Assembly: GCF_000241055.1 (NCBI RefSeq)
Contig: NZ_CM001398.1
Span: 717,190 to 781,189 of the forward strand
DNA from: Oenococcus kitaharae DSM 17330
GTDB taxonomy: Bacteria > Bacillota > Bacilli > Lactobacillales > Lactobacillaceae
Direction: 5' to 3'
Length of the DNA stretch: 64,000 bases
Part shown: one piece after another, positions 1 to 9,160 of the stretch
Layout of the letters: every line of letters starts with the position of its first letter
Numbering within the stretch: the first letter of the stretch is position 1
The notes under the pieces: generated by a model
Databases searched by the model: none
Told to the model about the DNA's origin: nothing
What the model saw: only the letters and a program-made list of their open reading frames with translations
Made by a program: the position numbers and the translations under genes

Positions 1-1889
1 ACTTATTGCGCCGCGGTGTCAGCGTTGAGGCCATTCATGATAAAAGCGGTATTGATTATTTCTTCTTGGACAAAATTGCGCATCTAGTCGAGATCGAAGA
101 AGCTTTAAAACAGCATCCTTTCGATCAGGATTATTTGAAAATGGCTAAGGAAAACGGTTTTCCGGACGCCGCCATCGCGCGTTACTGGCACAGCGACGAA
201 CAAAAAATCCGTGCTTTTCGAGAACAGCAGCACCTATTGCCTACTTATAAAATGGTCGATACCGCAGCCGGCGAGTTCGTTTCTAAAACGCCTTATTATT
301 ATTCGACCTATGAACGCGAAAACGAATCCAAATCTATCGGGCCTAAAAGCGTACTTGTCTTGGGTTCCGGGCCGATTCGTATCGGACAAGGCGTGGAATT
401 TGATTACGCGACGGTTCATTCTGTCAAAGCGATTCAAAAAGCTGGCTACAAGGCAATTGTCATCAACTCAAATCCTGAGACTGTTTCGACAGATTTTTCT
501 ATCTCTGACAAGCTGTATTTTGAACCGATCACACTAGAAGATGTTTTGAATATTGTGGATCTGGAAAAGCCGCTCGGTGTGATTGTCCAATTCGGTGGCC
601 AGACTGCAATTAATTTAGCAGCACCTTTGCAGGCAGCTGGCGTTAGGATCTTGGGGACAGCTGTTTCCGATATTAATCGTGCTGAAGACCGTGAGGATTT
701 TGGCGAGGTTATTCAACAATTACAGTTGCCTCAGCCGGTCGGGGAAACGGCCAGTTCAGTTGAGGAAGCCTTGGCTGCTGCTGAACAAGTTGGTTATCCG
801 ATTTTGATCAGGCCTTCTTATGTCTTAGGCGGACGTGCGATGGAAATCGTGGCTAACGCCGATGAACTGGCTAAATATATGCATCGTGCCGTAAAAGTTT
901 CCCACGACCATCCGGTGTTGATTGATTCCTATCTGACTGGTAAAGAAGCTGAAGTCGATGTGATTAGTGACGGCCAGACCGTTGTAATTCCGGGGATTAT
1001 GGAACACATTGAGCGGGCTGGTGTTCATTCTGGTGATTCCATGTCTGTTTACCCGCCACAATATCTCAGCCAAAATGTCCAAGACCAAATCGTCAAAGCC
1101 TCGATTGAAATAGCTAAGTCTCTAAAAACAGTCGGATTGATGAACGTCCAATTTGTGATTCATGATGAAAAAGCCTATATTATCGAAGCCAATCCGCGCG
1201 CGTCACGTACGGTGCCTTTTATCTCCAAAGTGACTCAGATCCCGCTGGCATAGTTAGCCACGAGTGTGATTTTGGGTGCTTCGTTGAAAAAATTAGGTTT
1301 CCATGAAGGCCTGGCAGAAAAAAGTCATCTTGTCCATGTCAAAGCACCGATTTTCTCATTTTCCAAACTGCCAAAAGTCGACTCGTCACTGGGACCGGAA
1401 ATGAAGTCGACTGGTGAAGTGATGGGAACTGACCGTACGTTGTCAAAAGCCCTCTATAAAGCATTCGTTGCCTCTGGTTTCCACCTGCCTAGTCATGGTA
1501 ATGTGCTCTTCACGATTGCCGACCGCGACAAAAAAGAGGCTTTGTCCTTGGCGGAACGCTTTAGTCGTCTTGGCTATATGCTGTGGGCAACAGCTGGCAC
1601 GGCTGCTTATCTGAGAAGCCATCAGCTGCGTGTCAAAGAATTGGGTAAAATTTCCGATCAAGCCGATAATCCGGTGGCAGCTATGCGCAGCGGCCAATTG
1701 CAGTTAGTCGTCAATACTTTGGAGACAGATGAATTGCTGGAACCGGATGGCCGTCAAATTCGCTCGGCCGCGATTGAAAACGCCGTCCCTTTGTTCACGT
1801 CGCTGGATACGGTCGCAGCCTTCTTGCAGGTTTTGGAAAGCCGCTCCTTTGAAGTGGACGCGATCGAAGAAAGGCAGCTGCAGCTATGA
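1..1889 (+). pseudogene. carB: Carbamoyl-phosphate synthase large subunit, 3' part, interrupted by an in-frame TAG
   Basis: The gene enters from upstream of the window at about residue 440 of a usual ~1060-residue CarB. The reading frame covers the oligomerisation region, the second ATP-grasp domain and the C-terminal MGS-like allosteric domain, ending in ATGA overlap with pyrF. At 1251-1253 the frame carries TAG between ...PLA and LATSVILG. Homologues usually have Gln or Lys at this spot, so a single CAG-to-TAG transition explains it. The frame stays open on both sides to 1889, with no other lesion. CarB makes carbamoyl phosphate for pyrimidine and arginine synthesis. A product ending at the amber would lack the end of the second ATP-grasp domain and the regulatory domain. 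It is either a real nonsense mutation, a sequencing error, or a suppressed codon; the sequence alone cannot decide. Confidence 0.9.
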
Positions 1890-2584
1890 CAGGCACGACT
1901 GATAAATTATTTATCGCTTTGGATTTCACGGATGGCAGCCAGGCTTTGGCTTTTTTGAAACCTTTCGAAGATCAGGATATCCGGCCGGCTGTCAAAGTGG
2001 GTATGGCCTTGTTTTACGCGACTGGTGCCGATTTTATTCACGAACTGAGACAAGCTGGCTATCCTGTTTTCCTGGATTTGAAACTTTTCGATATCCCGAA
2101 TACGGTCGCAGCCAGCATGGCCTCAATTAACAAGATGAATGTCCAATATCTGACCTTGCATGCTTTGGGCGGTGAAAAAATGCTGGCAGCTGCGGTCCAA
2201 GAAAAAGCTGATGGCTTAAAACTGCTGGCGGTGACGCAGTTGACTTCCTTCTCGGAAATACAGATGCAGCAGACGCAAATGACGGCAGCCTCTGTCGAAC
2301 AATCAGTTCAGCATTTAGCTAGGATTGCTGAAAGGGTGGGGATGTCCGGCACGATTTCATCGCCATTGGAAGCAGATCTGATCCGACAAGCCACTAAGCC
2401 GGGATTTTTGAAAGTCACGCCAGGAATTCGTTTGCCTGATAGCAGAACAGACGATCAAAGCCGGATTGCCACACCATCTAAAGCCAAACTGCTTGGTGCT
2501 GATGCTCTGGTAGTCGGGCGTCCGATTATCCAGGCTACAGACCCTGTATCTGTTTATAAAAAAATAATGGAGGATTTTACATGA
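1886..2584 (+). CDS. pyrF: Orotidine 5'-phosphate decarboxylase
   Basis: Protein of 232 residues, the normal length for the class I OMP decarboxylase TIM barrel. It converts OMP to UMP, the last step of de novo UMP synthesis. The catalytic DxKxxDI pattern is present near residue 60 (DLKLFDIPNT), and the phosphate-binding GRPI element is near the C terminus. The ATG lies in ATGA overlap with the end of carB, and its own TGA overlaps the pyrE start in the same way. The carB-pyrF-pyrE stretch is therefore translationally coupled, and a nonsense codon in carB could reduce downstream expression only partly because translation can restart at these junctions. Confidence 0.96.
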   Translation: MTGTTDKLFIALDFTDGSQALAFLKPFEDQDIRPAVKVGMALFYATGADFIHELRQAGYPVFLDLKLFDIPNTVAASMASINKMNVQYLTLHALGGEKMLAAAVQEKADGLKLLAVTQLTSFSEIQMQQTQMTAASVEQSVQHLARIAERVGMSGTISSPLEADLIRQATKPGFLKVTPGIRLPDSRTDDQSRIATPSKAKLLGADALVVGRPIIQATDPVSVYKKIMEDFT

Positions 2585-3216
2585 CGCACAACTATTCAAA
2601 AGAAGTGGCCGAGGATTTGCTGGCTATTCAGGCTGTTAAATTTGCGCCCGAAGATCCTTTCACTTGGGCTTCCGGCATTGTCAGCCCAATTTATACAGAC
2701 AATCGGCTGACAATCGCGTTTCCAAAAGTACGCGACTTAATCGCAGCTGGTCTAGCTGAATTGGCCGCTGAGCGTTTTCCCGAAGCTGATATTATCGGCG
2801 GCGTGGCAACGGCTGGTATCCCGCATGCGGCTTTGGTTGCTGACTGTTTGGCCAAACCAATGATTTATGTCCGCGCCAAGCCTAAAGATCACGGTCGCGG
2901 CAAACAGGTCGAAGGCGCCGATGTTGCTAACAAAAACGTCTTATTAATCGATGATTTATTCTCGACTGGCGGATCGGTGTTGGGAGCGGCAACAGCCGTT
3001 CAAGCGGCTGGGGGCCGCGTTGTCGGCCTGCTGGCGATTTTCTCCTATGAATTGCAGGCACTTTCGGAGAATTTTGCGGCGGCCGGGCTTACATACGCTG
3101 CTTTGACCAATTACACGCAGCTGGCCCAGGCAGCTGTTGCGCGTGGTGATCTTGAGGCATCGCAAATTGAGACTTTAAAAGAGTGGCATCAAGATCCAAA
3201 ACACTGGCGGAAATAG
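2581..3216 (+). CDS. pyrE: Orotate phosphoribosyltransferase
   Basis: Protein of 211 residues. It joins orotate to PRPP to give OMP. The PRPP-binding loop VLLIDDLFSTGGS is near residue 120, and the Lys-rich flexible loop (RAKPKDHGRGKQVEG) lies just before it. Start codon overlaps the pyrF stop by four bases. It is followed after 12 nt by pyrD, which has a good ribosome site (ggagag). Confidence 0.96.
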   Translation: MTHNYSKEVAEDLLAIQAVKFAPEDPFTWASGIVSPIYTDNRLTIAFPKVRDLIAAGLAELAAERFPEADIIGGVATAGIPHAALVADCLAKPMIYVRAKPKDHGRGKQVEGADVANKNVLLIDDLFSTGGSVLGAATAVQAAGGRVVGLLAIFSYELQALSENFAAAGLTYAALTNYTQLAQAAVARGDLEASQIETLKEWHQDPKHWRK

Positions 3217-3228
3217 GAGAGAAAACAC

Positions 3229-4176
3229 ATGAATTATTCAACAACAATTGCAAACGAACATTTTGATCATTTACTGTTAAACGCCGGTGGCATTTTTTGT
3301 GAAAGCGTTGACCAGCTGGAAAAAATTCAGCATGCTCCAGGTGCTGGTGCTGTCATGACCAAATCGGCCACAGCTGAAAAACGGGCCGGGAACCCCAACC
3401 CACGCTACTTTACATATCCCGATCATCACAACACGATCAACGCCATGGGCCTGCCCAATCTAGGGATTGATTATTATTTGGACTACGTGCTGCATCATCA
3501 GCTGACACTGCCGACGATTCTGTCGGTCGTTGGCCTTTCCGAAGAAGAGATTCTGGCCAATTTGAAAAAGATTCAAGCTAGCGGCTACGATGGCCTGATT
3601 GAATTAAATCTTTCCTGCCCAAACGTGCCCGGAAAGCCGCAGATTGCCTATGATTTTGACACGACTGATCATCTGCTGGATCGTATTTACAGCTTTTTTA
3701 CGGGGCATTTAGGTGTGAAACTGCCGCCATATTTTGATATGGCGCACTTTGACCGTATCGCAAAAATCCTGAATCAATATCCATTAGCATATGTCAATGC
3801 TGTTAACTCAGTCGGAAACGGTTTGGTGATTGACCCTGAGACTGATCGTGTTGTTCTCATGGCAAAAGGCGGATTCGGCGGACTGGGTGGTGCTCAGATT
3901 AAGGCGACGGCCCTAGCAAATGTCCGCGCACTTCGTCTGCGTTTGAAGCCGGAAATTAAGATCATCGGGACTGGCGGTGTGACGACCGGGCGCGATGTTT
4001 ATGACCATCTTTTGTGCGGTGCTGATCTGGTCTCGGTCGGATCACAATTGGCCATCGAAGGGCCAAGTATTTTTCAGCGTTTGGAAGACGAATTAGAAGC
4101 TATTTTTGCGGAGAAACATATCGAGAGTCTGGATCAAGTCCGTGGCAAATTGAAGCGTTTGGACGAAGCAGAATAA
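3229..4176 (+). CDS. pyrD: Dihydroorotate dehydrogenase, class 1A type
   Basis: Protein of 315 residues, cytosolic FMN enzyme oxidising dihydroorotate to orotate. The catalytic cysteine is in ELNLSCPNVPGKPQ (around residue 130). That context, with PxxxYDF after it, is typical of the fumarate-dependent class 1A enzymes of lactic acid bacteria rather than the NAD-linked PyrDB/PyrK pair; no pyrK is adjacent. The start follows a ggagagaaaacac ribosome site. The N-terminal FMN region reads LNAGGIFCES, somewhat divergent from the usual NA(S/A)G form. Confidence 0.93.
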   Translation: MNYSTTIANEHFDHLLLNAGGIFCESVDQLEKIQHAPGAGAVMTKSATAEKRAGNPNPRYFTYPDHHNTINAMGLPNLGIDYYLDYVLHHQLTLPTILSVVGLSEEEILANLKKIQASGYDGLIELNLSCPNVPGKPQIAYDFDTTDHLLDRIYSFFTGHLGVKLPPYFDMAHFDRIAKILNQYPLAYVNAVNSVGNGLVIDPETDRVVLMAKGGFGGLGGAQIKATALANVRALRLRLKPEIKIIGTGGVTTGRDVYDHLLCGADLVSVGSQLAIEGPSIFQRLEDELEAIFAEKHIESLDQVRGKLKRLDEAE

Positions 4177-4196
4177 TAAAAGGGGATAGCAGAGTG

Positions 4197-5456
4197 ATGG
4201 AAAAGACAGTTACTTCTAGTGCAAGTGGAAACGTGATTCAACCTGAGAAAGTCGGTGCTTATCAAAGACAGACTTTATGGTCATCGGTGATTGGCTATGC
4301 CATGGACGGCCTGGATATGATGCTGTTAGCATTTGTCCTGCCATTAATTATTGGCGATTTTCATTTAACGACCGCTGCGGCTGGCGGCATTTCAACCATT
4401 ACGATGTTCGGTGTCGTGATTGGCGGCATTACATTTGGCATATTGGCAGATCGTTTTGGCCGCGTAAAAGTTTTTACCTGGACCATTTTAATTTTTTCGC
4501 TTTTCACCGGCCTATCAGCGCTGGCACCTTCTGATCAGATTTTTGTCGGTATGCGTTTTCTGGCCGGACTGGGTCTGGGAGGTGAATTTGGTATCGGTAT
4601 GACATTGGTTTCAGAAAGCTGGCCAACGAAATTACGCACGAAAGCTACTTCTTGGGTCGCCCTGGGTTACCAAGGCGGCACATTGTTAGCTACCTTGCTA
4701 GCAAGCTATGTGGCTGGCCATTTTGGCTGGCGGGGTGTCTTTGCGATCGGGATTCTACCGGCCTTATTAGCTTGGTGGACTCGCCGAAATCTAGAAGAAC
4801 CTGCCATGTGGATTGAAAACAGGCGTATGACTCATAAGGGTTTTTCGATAAAACCTTTGTTTGCAAACAGAAAAATAACTTTAACAACAATTGGATTGAT
4901 TATTTTAACTTCTGTTCAGAATCTAGGTTATTTTGGCATTATGAACTGGATGCCGACAATGCTGGCTACCCAACGTCACGCGACGATCAGCGGGACGATC
5001 TTTTGGACCTTGTCGACTTTAAGCGGTATGGTCATCGGGATTGTCGTCTTTGCTTGGGCAGCCGATAAATTCGGACGCAAACCGGCTTTTATCACTTTCC
5101 AGATTTCTGCGGCGATTATTGTTTGGATTTATTTCCAAATCAGCAGCCCGCTATTGCTTGTAGCATTAGGATCGGTTTTAGGATTTTTCGTGAATGGCAT
5201 GATGGGCGGCTATGGTGCCTTGCTGTCCGAACATTATCCGACAGCCGTACGCTCGACTGCGGAAAACTTGATCTTTAACCTGGGCCGTTTTATCGGCGGC
5301 TTTAGCCCGCTCTTCATTGGCCTGCTAGCTCTGCATGGTTCTCTGTCGGCAGCTTTAGGCATGATTTCAGGCATTTATGTTTTAGCGGCTTTAGCCATGC
5401 TCTTTTTAATTCCTGAAACAAAAGGTGAAGACTTGGAAACGATTGAAGCAAATTAG
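4197..5456 (+). CDS. MFS transporter of the metabolite:H+ symporter type
   Basis: Protein of about 419 residues with 12 predicted membrane segments. It resembles the AAHS/sugar-porter branch of the MFS: a GYAMDGLDMM motif opens helix 1, ADRFGRVKV is the classic loop 2-3 motif, and ADKFGRKPA repeats it in the second half. The substrate cannot be read from sequence. It sits 18 nt after pyrD in the same orientation and ends in a terminator, so it is probably in the pyr operon. A role in uptake of orotate or another pyrimidine precursor is an inference from position only. GTG at 4194 is an alternative start; ATG 4197 has better spacing from agggga. Confidence 0.85.
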   Translation: MEKTVTSSASGNVIQPEKVGAYQRQTLWSSVIGYAMDGLDMMLLAFVLPLIIGDFHLTTAAAGGISTITMFGVVIGGITFGILADRFGRVKVFTWTILIFSLFTGLSALAPSDQIFVGMRFLAGLGLGGEFGIGMTLVSESWPTKLRTKATSWVALGYQGGTLLATLLASYVAGHFGWRGVFAIGILPALLAWWTRRNLEEPAMWIENRRMTHKGFSIKPLFANRKITLTTIGLIILTSVQNLGYFGIMNWMPTMLATQRHATISGTIFWTLSTLSGMVIGIVVFAWAADKFGRKPAFITFQISAAIIVWIYFQISSPLLLVALGSVLGFFVNGMMGGYGALLSEHYPTAVRSTAENLIFNLGRFIGGFSPLFIGLLALHGSLSAALGMISGIYVLAALAMLFLIPETKGEDLETIEAN

Positions 5457-5480
5457 TCACAATTCCAAAGTTCACGTAAG

Positions 5481-5516
5481 AAAAACACGCATTTGTATAT
5501 CATGCGTGTTTTTTTG
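5481..5516 (+). terminator. Rho-independent terminator of the pyr operon
   Basis: A 12-bp perfect stem (arms 5481-5492 and 5502-5513) with a 9-nt loop is followed by a T run. Confidence 0.9.
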
Positions 5517-5531
5517 TTGCTTGTAATGTCA

Positions 5532-5543
5532 TGACAATTGTCA
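5532..5543. promoter_or_regulatory. Palindrome upstream of the ABC exporter operon
   Basis: TGACAATTGTCA is a perfect 12-bp palindrome about 60 bp before the ABC permease start. A possible -10 (tatgat, 5563-5568) follows at promoter-like distance from ttgtca, so a repressor bound here would cover the -35 region. The cognate protein is unknown. Confidence 0.45.
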
Positions 5544-5600
5544 CTATGAATGAACTTTTTCCTATGATAGGCTTTTGATTAAAGTTTTCAAGGAGGCAAT

Positions 5601-6359
5601 ATGCGTAAATTCAAAGCACTCTACCACGTCATTTTTCTCGATACACTGGATAATAAATTTGTCTTTGTTTTCAATTTGTTGATGCCGACAGCTTTTTATT
5701 TGTCTAACAATTTTTCTTTGATATTGCACCCATCTCCAAATATTGCCAGACAAATTCTGTCGAGTAATGCTATTGGCTTATTTTGGGCCTACATCATTTT
5801 CGTCACGATGCTGAATATGGTCATTTTTCAGACACTGGCGGATCGAGAATCAGGTTTTTACAAGGAATACTATTTTATTGTTGGATCAAAATGGCAAATC
5901 TTTGTCACGAATTTTCTTGTTCAGCAAACGATCCTATTAATTGAGATAGCACTTTTTGATTTAATCGTCATGGTTTCGCTGCGTGTTTGGAATACTGCAC
6001 TATTTGCTGCCGGCCTGATCACGACGCTGGTCTTTGCTATTCCTGTGACTCTAGTCTGCTGCCTGTTTTTAACTTTGAAAATCAAAATCAAGTCTATTTC
6101 AATCATTGAAACACTGTTTATTACGGCCATGTTTATCTTGGGAACAATGCCTGCTAGCAATGGCTGGGAAGACTTGTTAATGACCTTTGATCCTGTTTAT
6201 TATTTATCCAAGGGCTCATCCTTTTCTCTGAATATATTAACAGGGAACGTCAATCTAACAGCCTTACTGCAGCTGGCGATTGCGACACTTGCTTATGTGC
6301 TTGTTGGTGCCTATAGCTTGTCGCGTTTTGATGTGAAACCCATTTTAAGGAGGGCCTAA
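5601..6359 (+). CDS. ABC-2 type exporter permease, unrecognised subfamily
   Basis: Protein of 252 residues with about six hydrophobic segments, the usual layout of an ABC-2 export permease. The start has a strong site (aaggagg, 5590-5596). The gene is followed after only 2 nt by its ATPase partner. The N terminus is cytoplasmic with a short amphipathic start (MRKFKALYHVIFLD). Neighbours suggest a small two-gene exporter of the kind that removes peptides, drugs or lipids. The substrate cannot be stated. Confidence 0.8.
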   Translation: MRKFKALYHVIFLDTLDNKFVFVFNLLMPTAFYLSNNFSLILHPSPNIARQILSSNAIGLFWAYIIFVTMLNMVIFQTLADRESGFYKEYYFIVGSKWQIFVTNFLVQQTILLIEIALFDLIVMVSLRVWNTALFAAGLITTLVFAIPVTLVCCLFLTLKIKIKSISIIETLFITAMFILGTMPASNGWEDLLMTFDPVYYLSKGSSFSLNILTGNVNLTALLQLAIATLAYVLVGAYSLSRFDVKPILRRA

Positions 6360-6361
6360 TC

Positions 6362-7057
6362 ATGATACAGATCAAAAATCTGACTTTCTCATATGGCCAC
6401 CAAATTATTTTAAAAAATTTAAACATCACTTTTTCAGCCACTAAACTCAATATGCTGATCGGACCCAACGGTGCTGGCAAGACGACTTTGTTAGATATTA
6501 TTGCCGGTTTATATGATCGGGAAAAACCGCACCTGGACAAGACACACATTCCTAGTCACAATCAGATTGCCTACAGCTTGCAAAACCCAATTTATTTTCC
6601 CACGCTGACTGTCCAGCAGACCTTAAACATGTATCAGGAAATTGATCATGCGGGTGGTCAAACAGCCAGTATGGTCATGCAGCAGATCCAACAGAGAGTC
6701 TTCAAAAAAAACGAGGACACAAAGGTAGGCCAATTATCTGGCGGAGAACGCAAACTCTTATTAACCTGTGGGACTTGTCTATTAAAACGAGACCTGTATC
6801 TCTTTGACGAACCACTCAGCGGTGTTGATCCGGTAAATTGTAAATACATTATGCAGTTAATTGCTTCACTGGTCACAGAACAAAAGAAGCAGGTTATTTT
6901 CACGAATCATCAGTTCAATGCGTTAAGCGCACTGCCGATTCAAGTGATTGGCCTCAACCATGGTACTTGCGTACTGAATGCTGACTATGCGGATTTCATA
7001 AACACAAGCGAGAATCAAAGTGCAAATGAGGCTTTTCAAAAGATGCTGCTGTCCTAA
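6362..7057 (+). CDS. ABC transporter ATP-binding protein
   Basis: Protein of 231 residues. Walker A is GPNGAGKT (about residue 35), the signature is LSGGERK, and Walker B with switch is LYLFDEPLSGVD, followed by the H-loop TNHQF. It energises the permease encoded just upstream, with which it forms a two-gene exporter. The ribosome site aaggagg overlaps the end of the permease gene. Confidence 0.93.
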   Translation: MIQIKNLTFSYGHQIILKNLNITFSATKLNMLIGPNGAGKTTLLDIIAGLYDREKPHLDKTHIPSHNQIAYSLQNPIYFPTLTVQQTLNMYQEIDHAGGQTASMVMQQIQQRVFKKNEDTKVGQLSGGERKLLLTCGTCLLKRDLYLFDEPLSGVDPVNCKYIMQLIASLVTEQKKQVIFTNHQFNALSALPIQVIGLNHGTCVLNADYADFINTSENQSANEAFQKMLLS

Positions 7058-7074
7058 AAAATACCTTTTATTTC

Positions 7075-7134
7075 TTGACGAAAAATAGTTGCTCTTATAT
7101 AGTTAACAAAAGTAATTAGTTTTGCTAACTATAT
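7075..7134 (+). promoter_or_regulatory. Promoter with overlapping inverted-repeat operator of the MarR gene
   Basis: TTGACG (7075-7080), 17 nt, then TATAGT (7098-7103) forms a good sigma-70 promoter. A 15-bp inverted repeat with one mismatch (arms 7097-7111 and 7120-7134, ATATAGTTAaCAAAA type) covers the -10 box and transcription start. Its size and place fit an autorepressing MarR dimer. The downstream arm abuts the aaagga ribosome site. Confidence 0.75.
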
Positions 7135-7147
7135 AAAGGAGCGTCCC

Positions 7148-7567
7148 ATGGAAACAATTAGTCAAACCTTTTCTGAACTATACGATAAAATCTTAATTCG
7201 CTATGAAAACAGCAGCGAGCGCAGTCGGCAAGTACCAGATCTCTCAGCAAGCGATGAACAATACATTAATTTTTTGTATGAACTCGATCAGCCGACTTTG
7301 ACAAGTTTTGCCGAAAAATCTCAGATATCAAAACCAGCCGCCACAAGAATTATTCAACGTTTTTTGAAAAAAGGGTATTTAAGCAAACAGCCTTCATCTC
7401 AAGACAAAAGGGTTTCTTATCTGCATTTAAGCCAGCAGTTACGAGCTTATTGCCAAAATAGTTATCACTTATTTGACCAGGTATTTCTCCAGACAATTTC
7501 AGTCTTGTCACCAGCTGAACGGACCCAGTTAGCATATTTAATGGATAAGGTTAATCAGCAGCTATGA
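7148..7567 (+). CDS. MarR-family transcriptional regulator
   Basis: Protein of 139 residues with the winged-helix layout of MarR. The recognition helix is in SFAEKSQISKPAATRIIQRFLKKGYL and the wing in QDKRVSYLHLS. It overlaps the next gene by four bases (ATGA), so regulator and efflux protein are made together. The inverted repeat over its own promoter is the likely operator. The ligand is unknown; a metal or toxic compound handled by the partner protein is a reasonable guess. Confidence 0.88.
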   Translation: METISQTFSELYDKILIRYENSSERSRQVPDLSASDEQYINFLYELDQPTLTSFAEKSQISKPAATRIIQRFLKKGYLSKQPSSQDKRVSYLHLSQQLRAYCQNSYHLFDQVFLQTISVLSPAERTQLAYLMDKVNQQL

Positions 7568-8469
7568 CAGCTAAGAAGATTGAACAAACATCATTATTAG
7601 TTGGCATCTTGGTGAATTTGCTTATGTCCTGTGCAGGCATCCTCGTCTATCGCACGACACATATTGAAGCCTTATTTGTTGATGCCTATTTTTCCATGAT
7701 TACTTTTTTCTCGGCGATTGTTTCTTTGATAGTGTCCAAGCTCAGCAGTCATCGCAATAAAATGTTTCCCGGCGGTTTCTTTGTTTTAGAGCCCTTATAT
7801 TCATTATTTCAATCGGTGCTGACTGTGGTCTTATTATCCATGTCTCTTGTGACTGTCGGCATCAAAACTTATGCCTACTTTGCGCATGGCGAGGGCAGCG
7901 TCTTGGATATCGGCCCGGTCTTGCCTTACGAAATGGTCATGATTCTGCTGTCCTGGGGCCTTTCCTATTTTTACAAAAAACAGAACCAGAAAATTCACAA
8001 TTTAAGCACCATGCTTTTTGCTGAAACGCAGGGGACTTTTGTCGACGGCATGATGTCTTTGGGAATCGGCGCGGCCGCTTTCATTTTGTTTTTCATTCAG
8101 CCAAATTCTGCTTTAGGTTTTTTACGCTACACGGGTGATTTTTTCATCACCTTGTTGCTCGTCATGCTGACAATTAAGATGCCTTTAAAGGTGATTAAAA
8201 GTGCTTTTGGCGAAATATCCGGCAAATTATTACTGAATCCAGAAATACGCGGCTGGATTGATGGTTGTTTAAAGAAACATCCTTTACAAGACGTTAAGGT
8301 GCAAAAATATCTTGTCTATAAAGTCGGTATGTCGGTTAAAATTTACGTTTTTTTGGATGCTGGAAAGGCATTTATTGACAGCGGCCAATTATCCCAAAGC
8401 AAAGCCGCTATTTTAAAAGAACTCTCCAAGAGATTAGAGTTTGTTCATTTGGCCTTTTGCTTAAGCTGA
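7564..8469 (+). CDS. Cation diffusion facilitator-like membrane protein
   Basis: Protein of 301 residues with six predicted membrane helices and a C-terminal cytosolic domain, the CDF layout. Helix 2 carries LFVDAYFSMITFFSAIVSL, matching the CDF pattern in which an Asp-containing helix lines the metal site, and helix 5 has ETQGTFVDGMMS in the place of the usual HxxxD pair. Because the helix-2 His is absent, metal specificity is uncertain. It is translationally coupled to the MarR gene and ends at a terminator. Confidence 0.7.
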   Translation: MTAKKIEQTSLLVGILVNLLMSCAGILVYRTTHIEALFVDAYFSMITFFSAIVSLIVSKLSSHRNKMFPGGFFVLEPLYSLFQSVLTVVLLSMSLVTVGIKTYAYFAHGEGSVLDIGPVLPYEMVMILLSWGLSYFYKKQNQKIHNLSTMLFAETQGTFVDGMMSLGIGAAAFILFFIQPNSALGFLRYTGDFFITLLLVMLTIKMPLKVIKSAFGEISGKLLLNPEIRGWIDGCLKKHPLQDVKVQKYLVYKVGMSVKIYVFLDAGKAFIDSGQLSQSKAAILKELSKRLEFVHLAFCLS

Positions 8470-8534
8470 AAAAACACATTTGTTATCTGATGGCCTTGGT
8501 CAAAAACAAGAATAAAAACTGAACAGCCGATATT

Positions 8535-8571
8535 AAACCAGTTTTGCGGGTAGCTGCTGAACTGGTTTTTA
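8535..8571 (+). terminator. Terminator after the MarR/CDF operon
   Basis: The 9-bp arms AAACCAGTT (8535-8543) and AACTGGTTT (8560-8568) are followed by a T run. Confidence 0.85.
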
Positions 8572-8692
8572 TTATGACTTCATTTTAAATAATTGGAAAA
8601 TACATAACTGATTAGAGAAGTTTTTTATTTATAAATGATTTAATTGTAACGATATGTTAAGGTAATGGAATGTAAAAAAGGGGACGCTACTA

Positions 8693-8857
8693 ATGATGTT
8701 ACTTATTTTGGCACTAATCTGTTTGGCCACTGCATTAGTTGCGACAGTTGTCCGAATCAAGAACCAAAGGTTTGATACATTGAGCAAATTCTCACTCGCA
8801 GGAACCGTGATCTTGCTTATATGGGCGGCATTTTCGTGGTGGAACCTATCACATTAG
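8693..8857 (+). CDS. Small membrane protein, 54 residues
   Basis: The frame from ATG 8693 (a second ATG follows at 8696) encodes 54 residues with two hydrophobic stretches. The first is residues 2-20, then a basic hinge (RIKNQRF), then a second segment ending in WAAFSWWNLSH. The ribosome site aaaagggg lies 8 nt upstream. It has its own intergenic space after a terminator and precedes another small membrane protein gene. No family was recognised. Confidence 0.65.
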   Translation: MMLLILALICLATALVATVVRIKNQRFDTLSKFSLAGTVILLIWAAFSWWNLSH

Positions 8858-8906
8858 CCGAGATTTGGCTTTTGTCTGTAAAGCTGTTAGGCTGTTAAGA
8901 AATACG

Positions 8907-9140
8907 ATGGAAAATTCTAATAAAGAAACAAGTTCAAGCAGTTTTGATTATGCAAGACCAAGCAAGTCGGCCGAAGAAATTTTGGCTGAACGTTCTCAGA
9001 CGGCTCGACGCCGCATGGCCTACGACAATAATAAAAAACAGCATAAAAGCCGTTTTGATTATTTGACGATTACAATGGCCGTCTTGATGGCTGTTGCCAC
9101 AATTGTGGCCGTGCTGGTTGGCCTGATTGCTATTTTATAA
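8907..9140 (+). CDS. Small tail-anchored membrane protein, 77 residues
   Basis: ATG 8907 gives 77 residues: a charged, Ser-rich cytosolic part followed by one hydrophobic helix of about 22 residues at the very C terminus. The cytosolic part contains two similar SxFDY elements (SSFDYAR and SRFDYLT) separated by an Arg-rich linker (TARRRMAYD). An upstream TTG at 8865 would add 14 residues. No clear SD precedes either start. The gene follows the 54-residue membrane protein by 49 nt and ends in a terminator. Function is unknown. Confidence 0.6.
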   Translation: MENSNKETSSSSFDYARPSKSAEEILAERSQTARRRMAYDNNKKQHKSRFDYLTITMAVLMAVATIVAVLVGLIAIL

Positions 9141-9160
9141 TAACGTCGAACGTGAATAAG

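Noticed and set aside
1266-1889. A separate gene starting at GTG 1266
   Set aside because: Same frame as the upstream carB part and encodes the missing end of CarB; it has no ribosome site. Treated as one interrupted gene.
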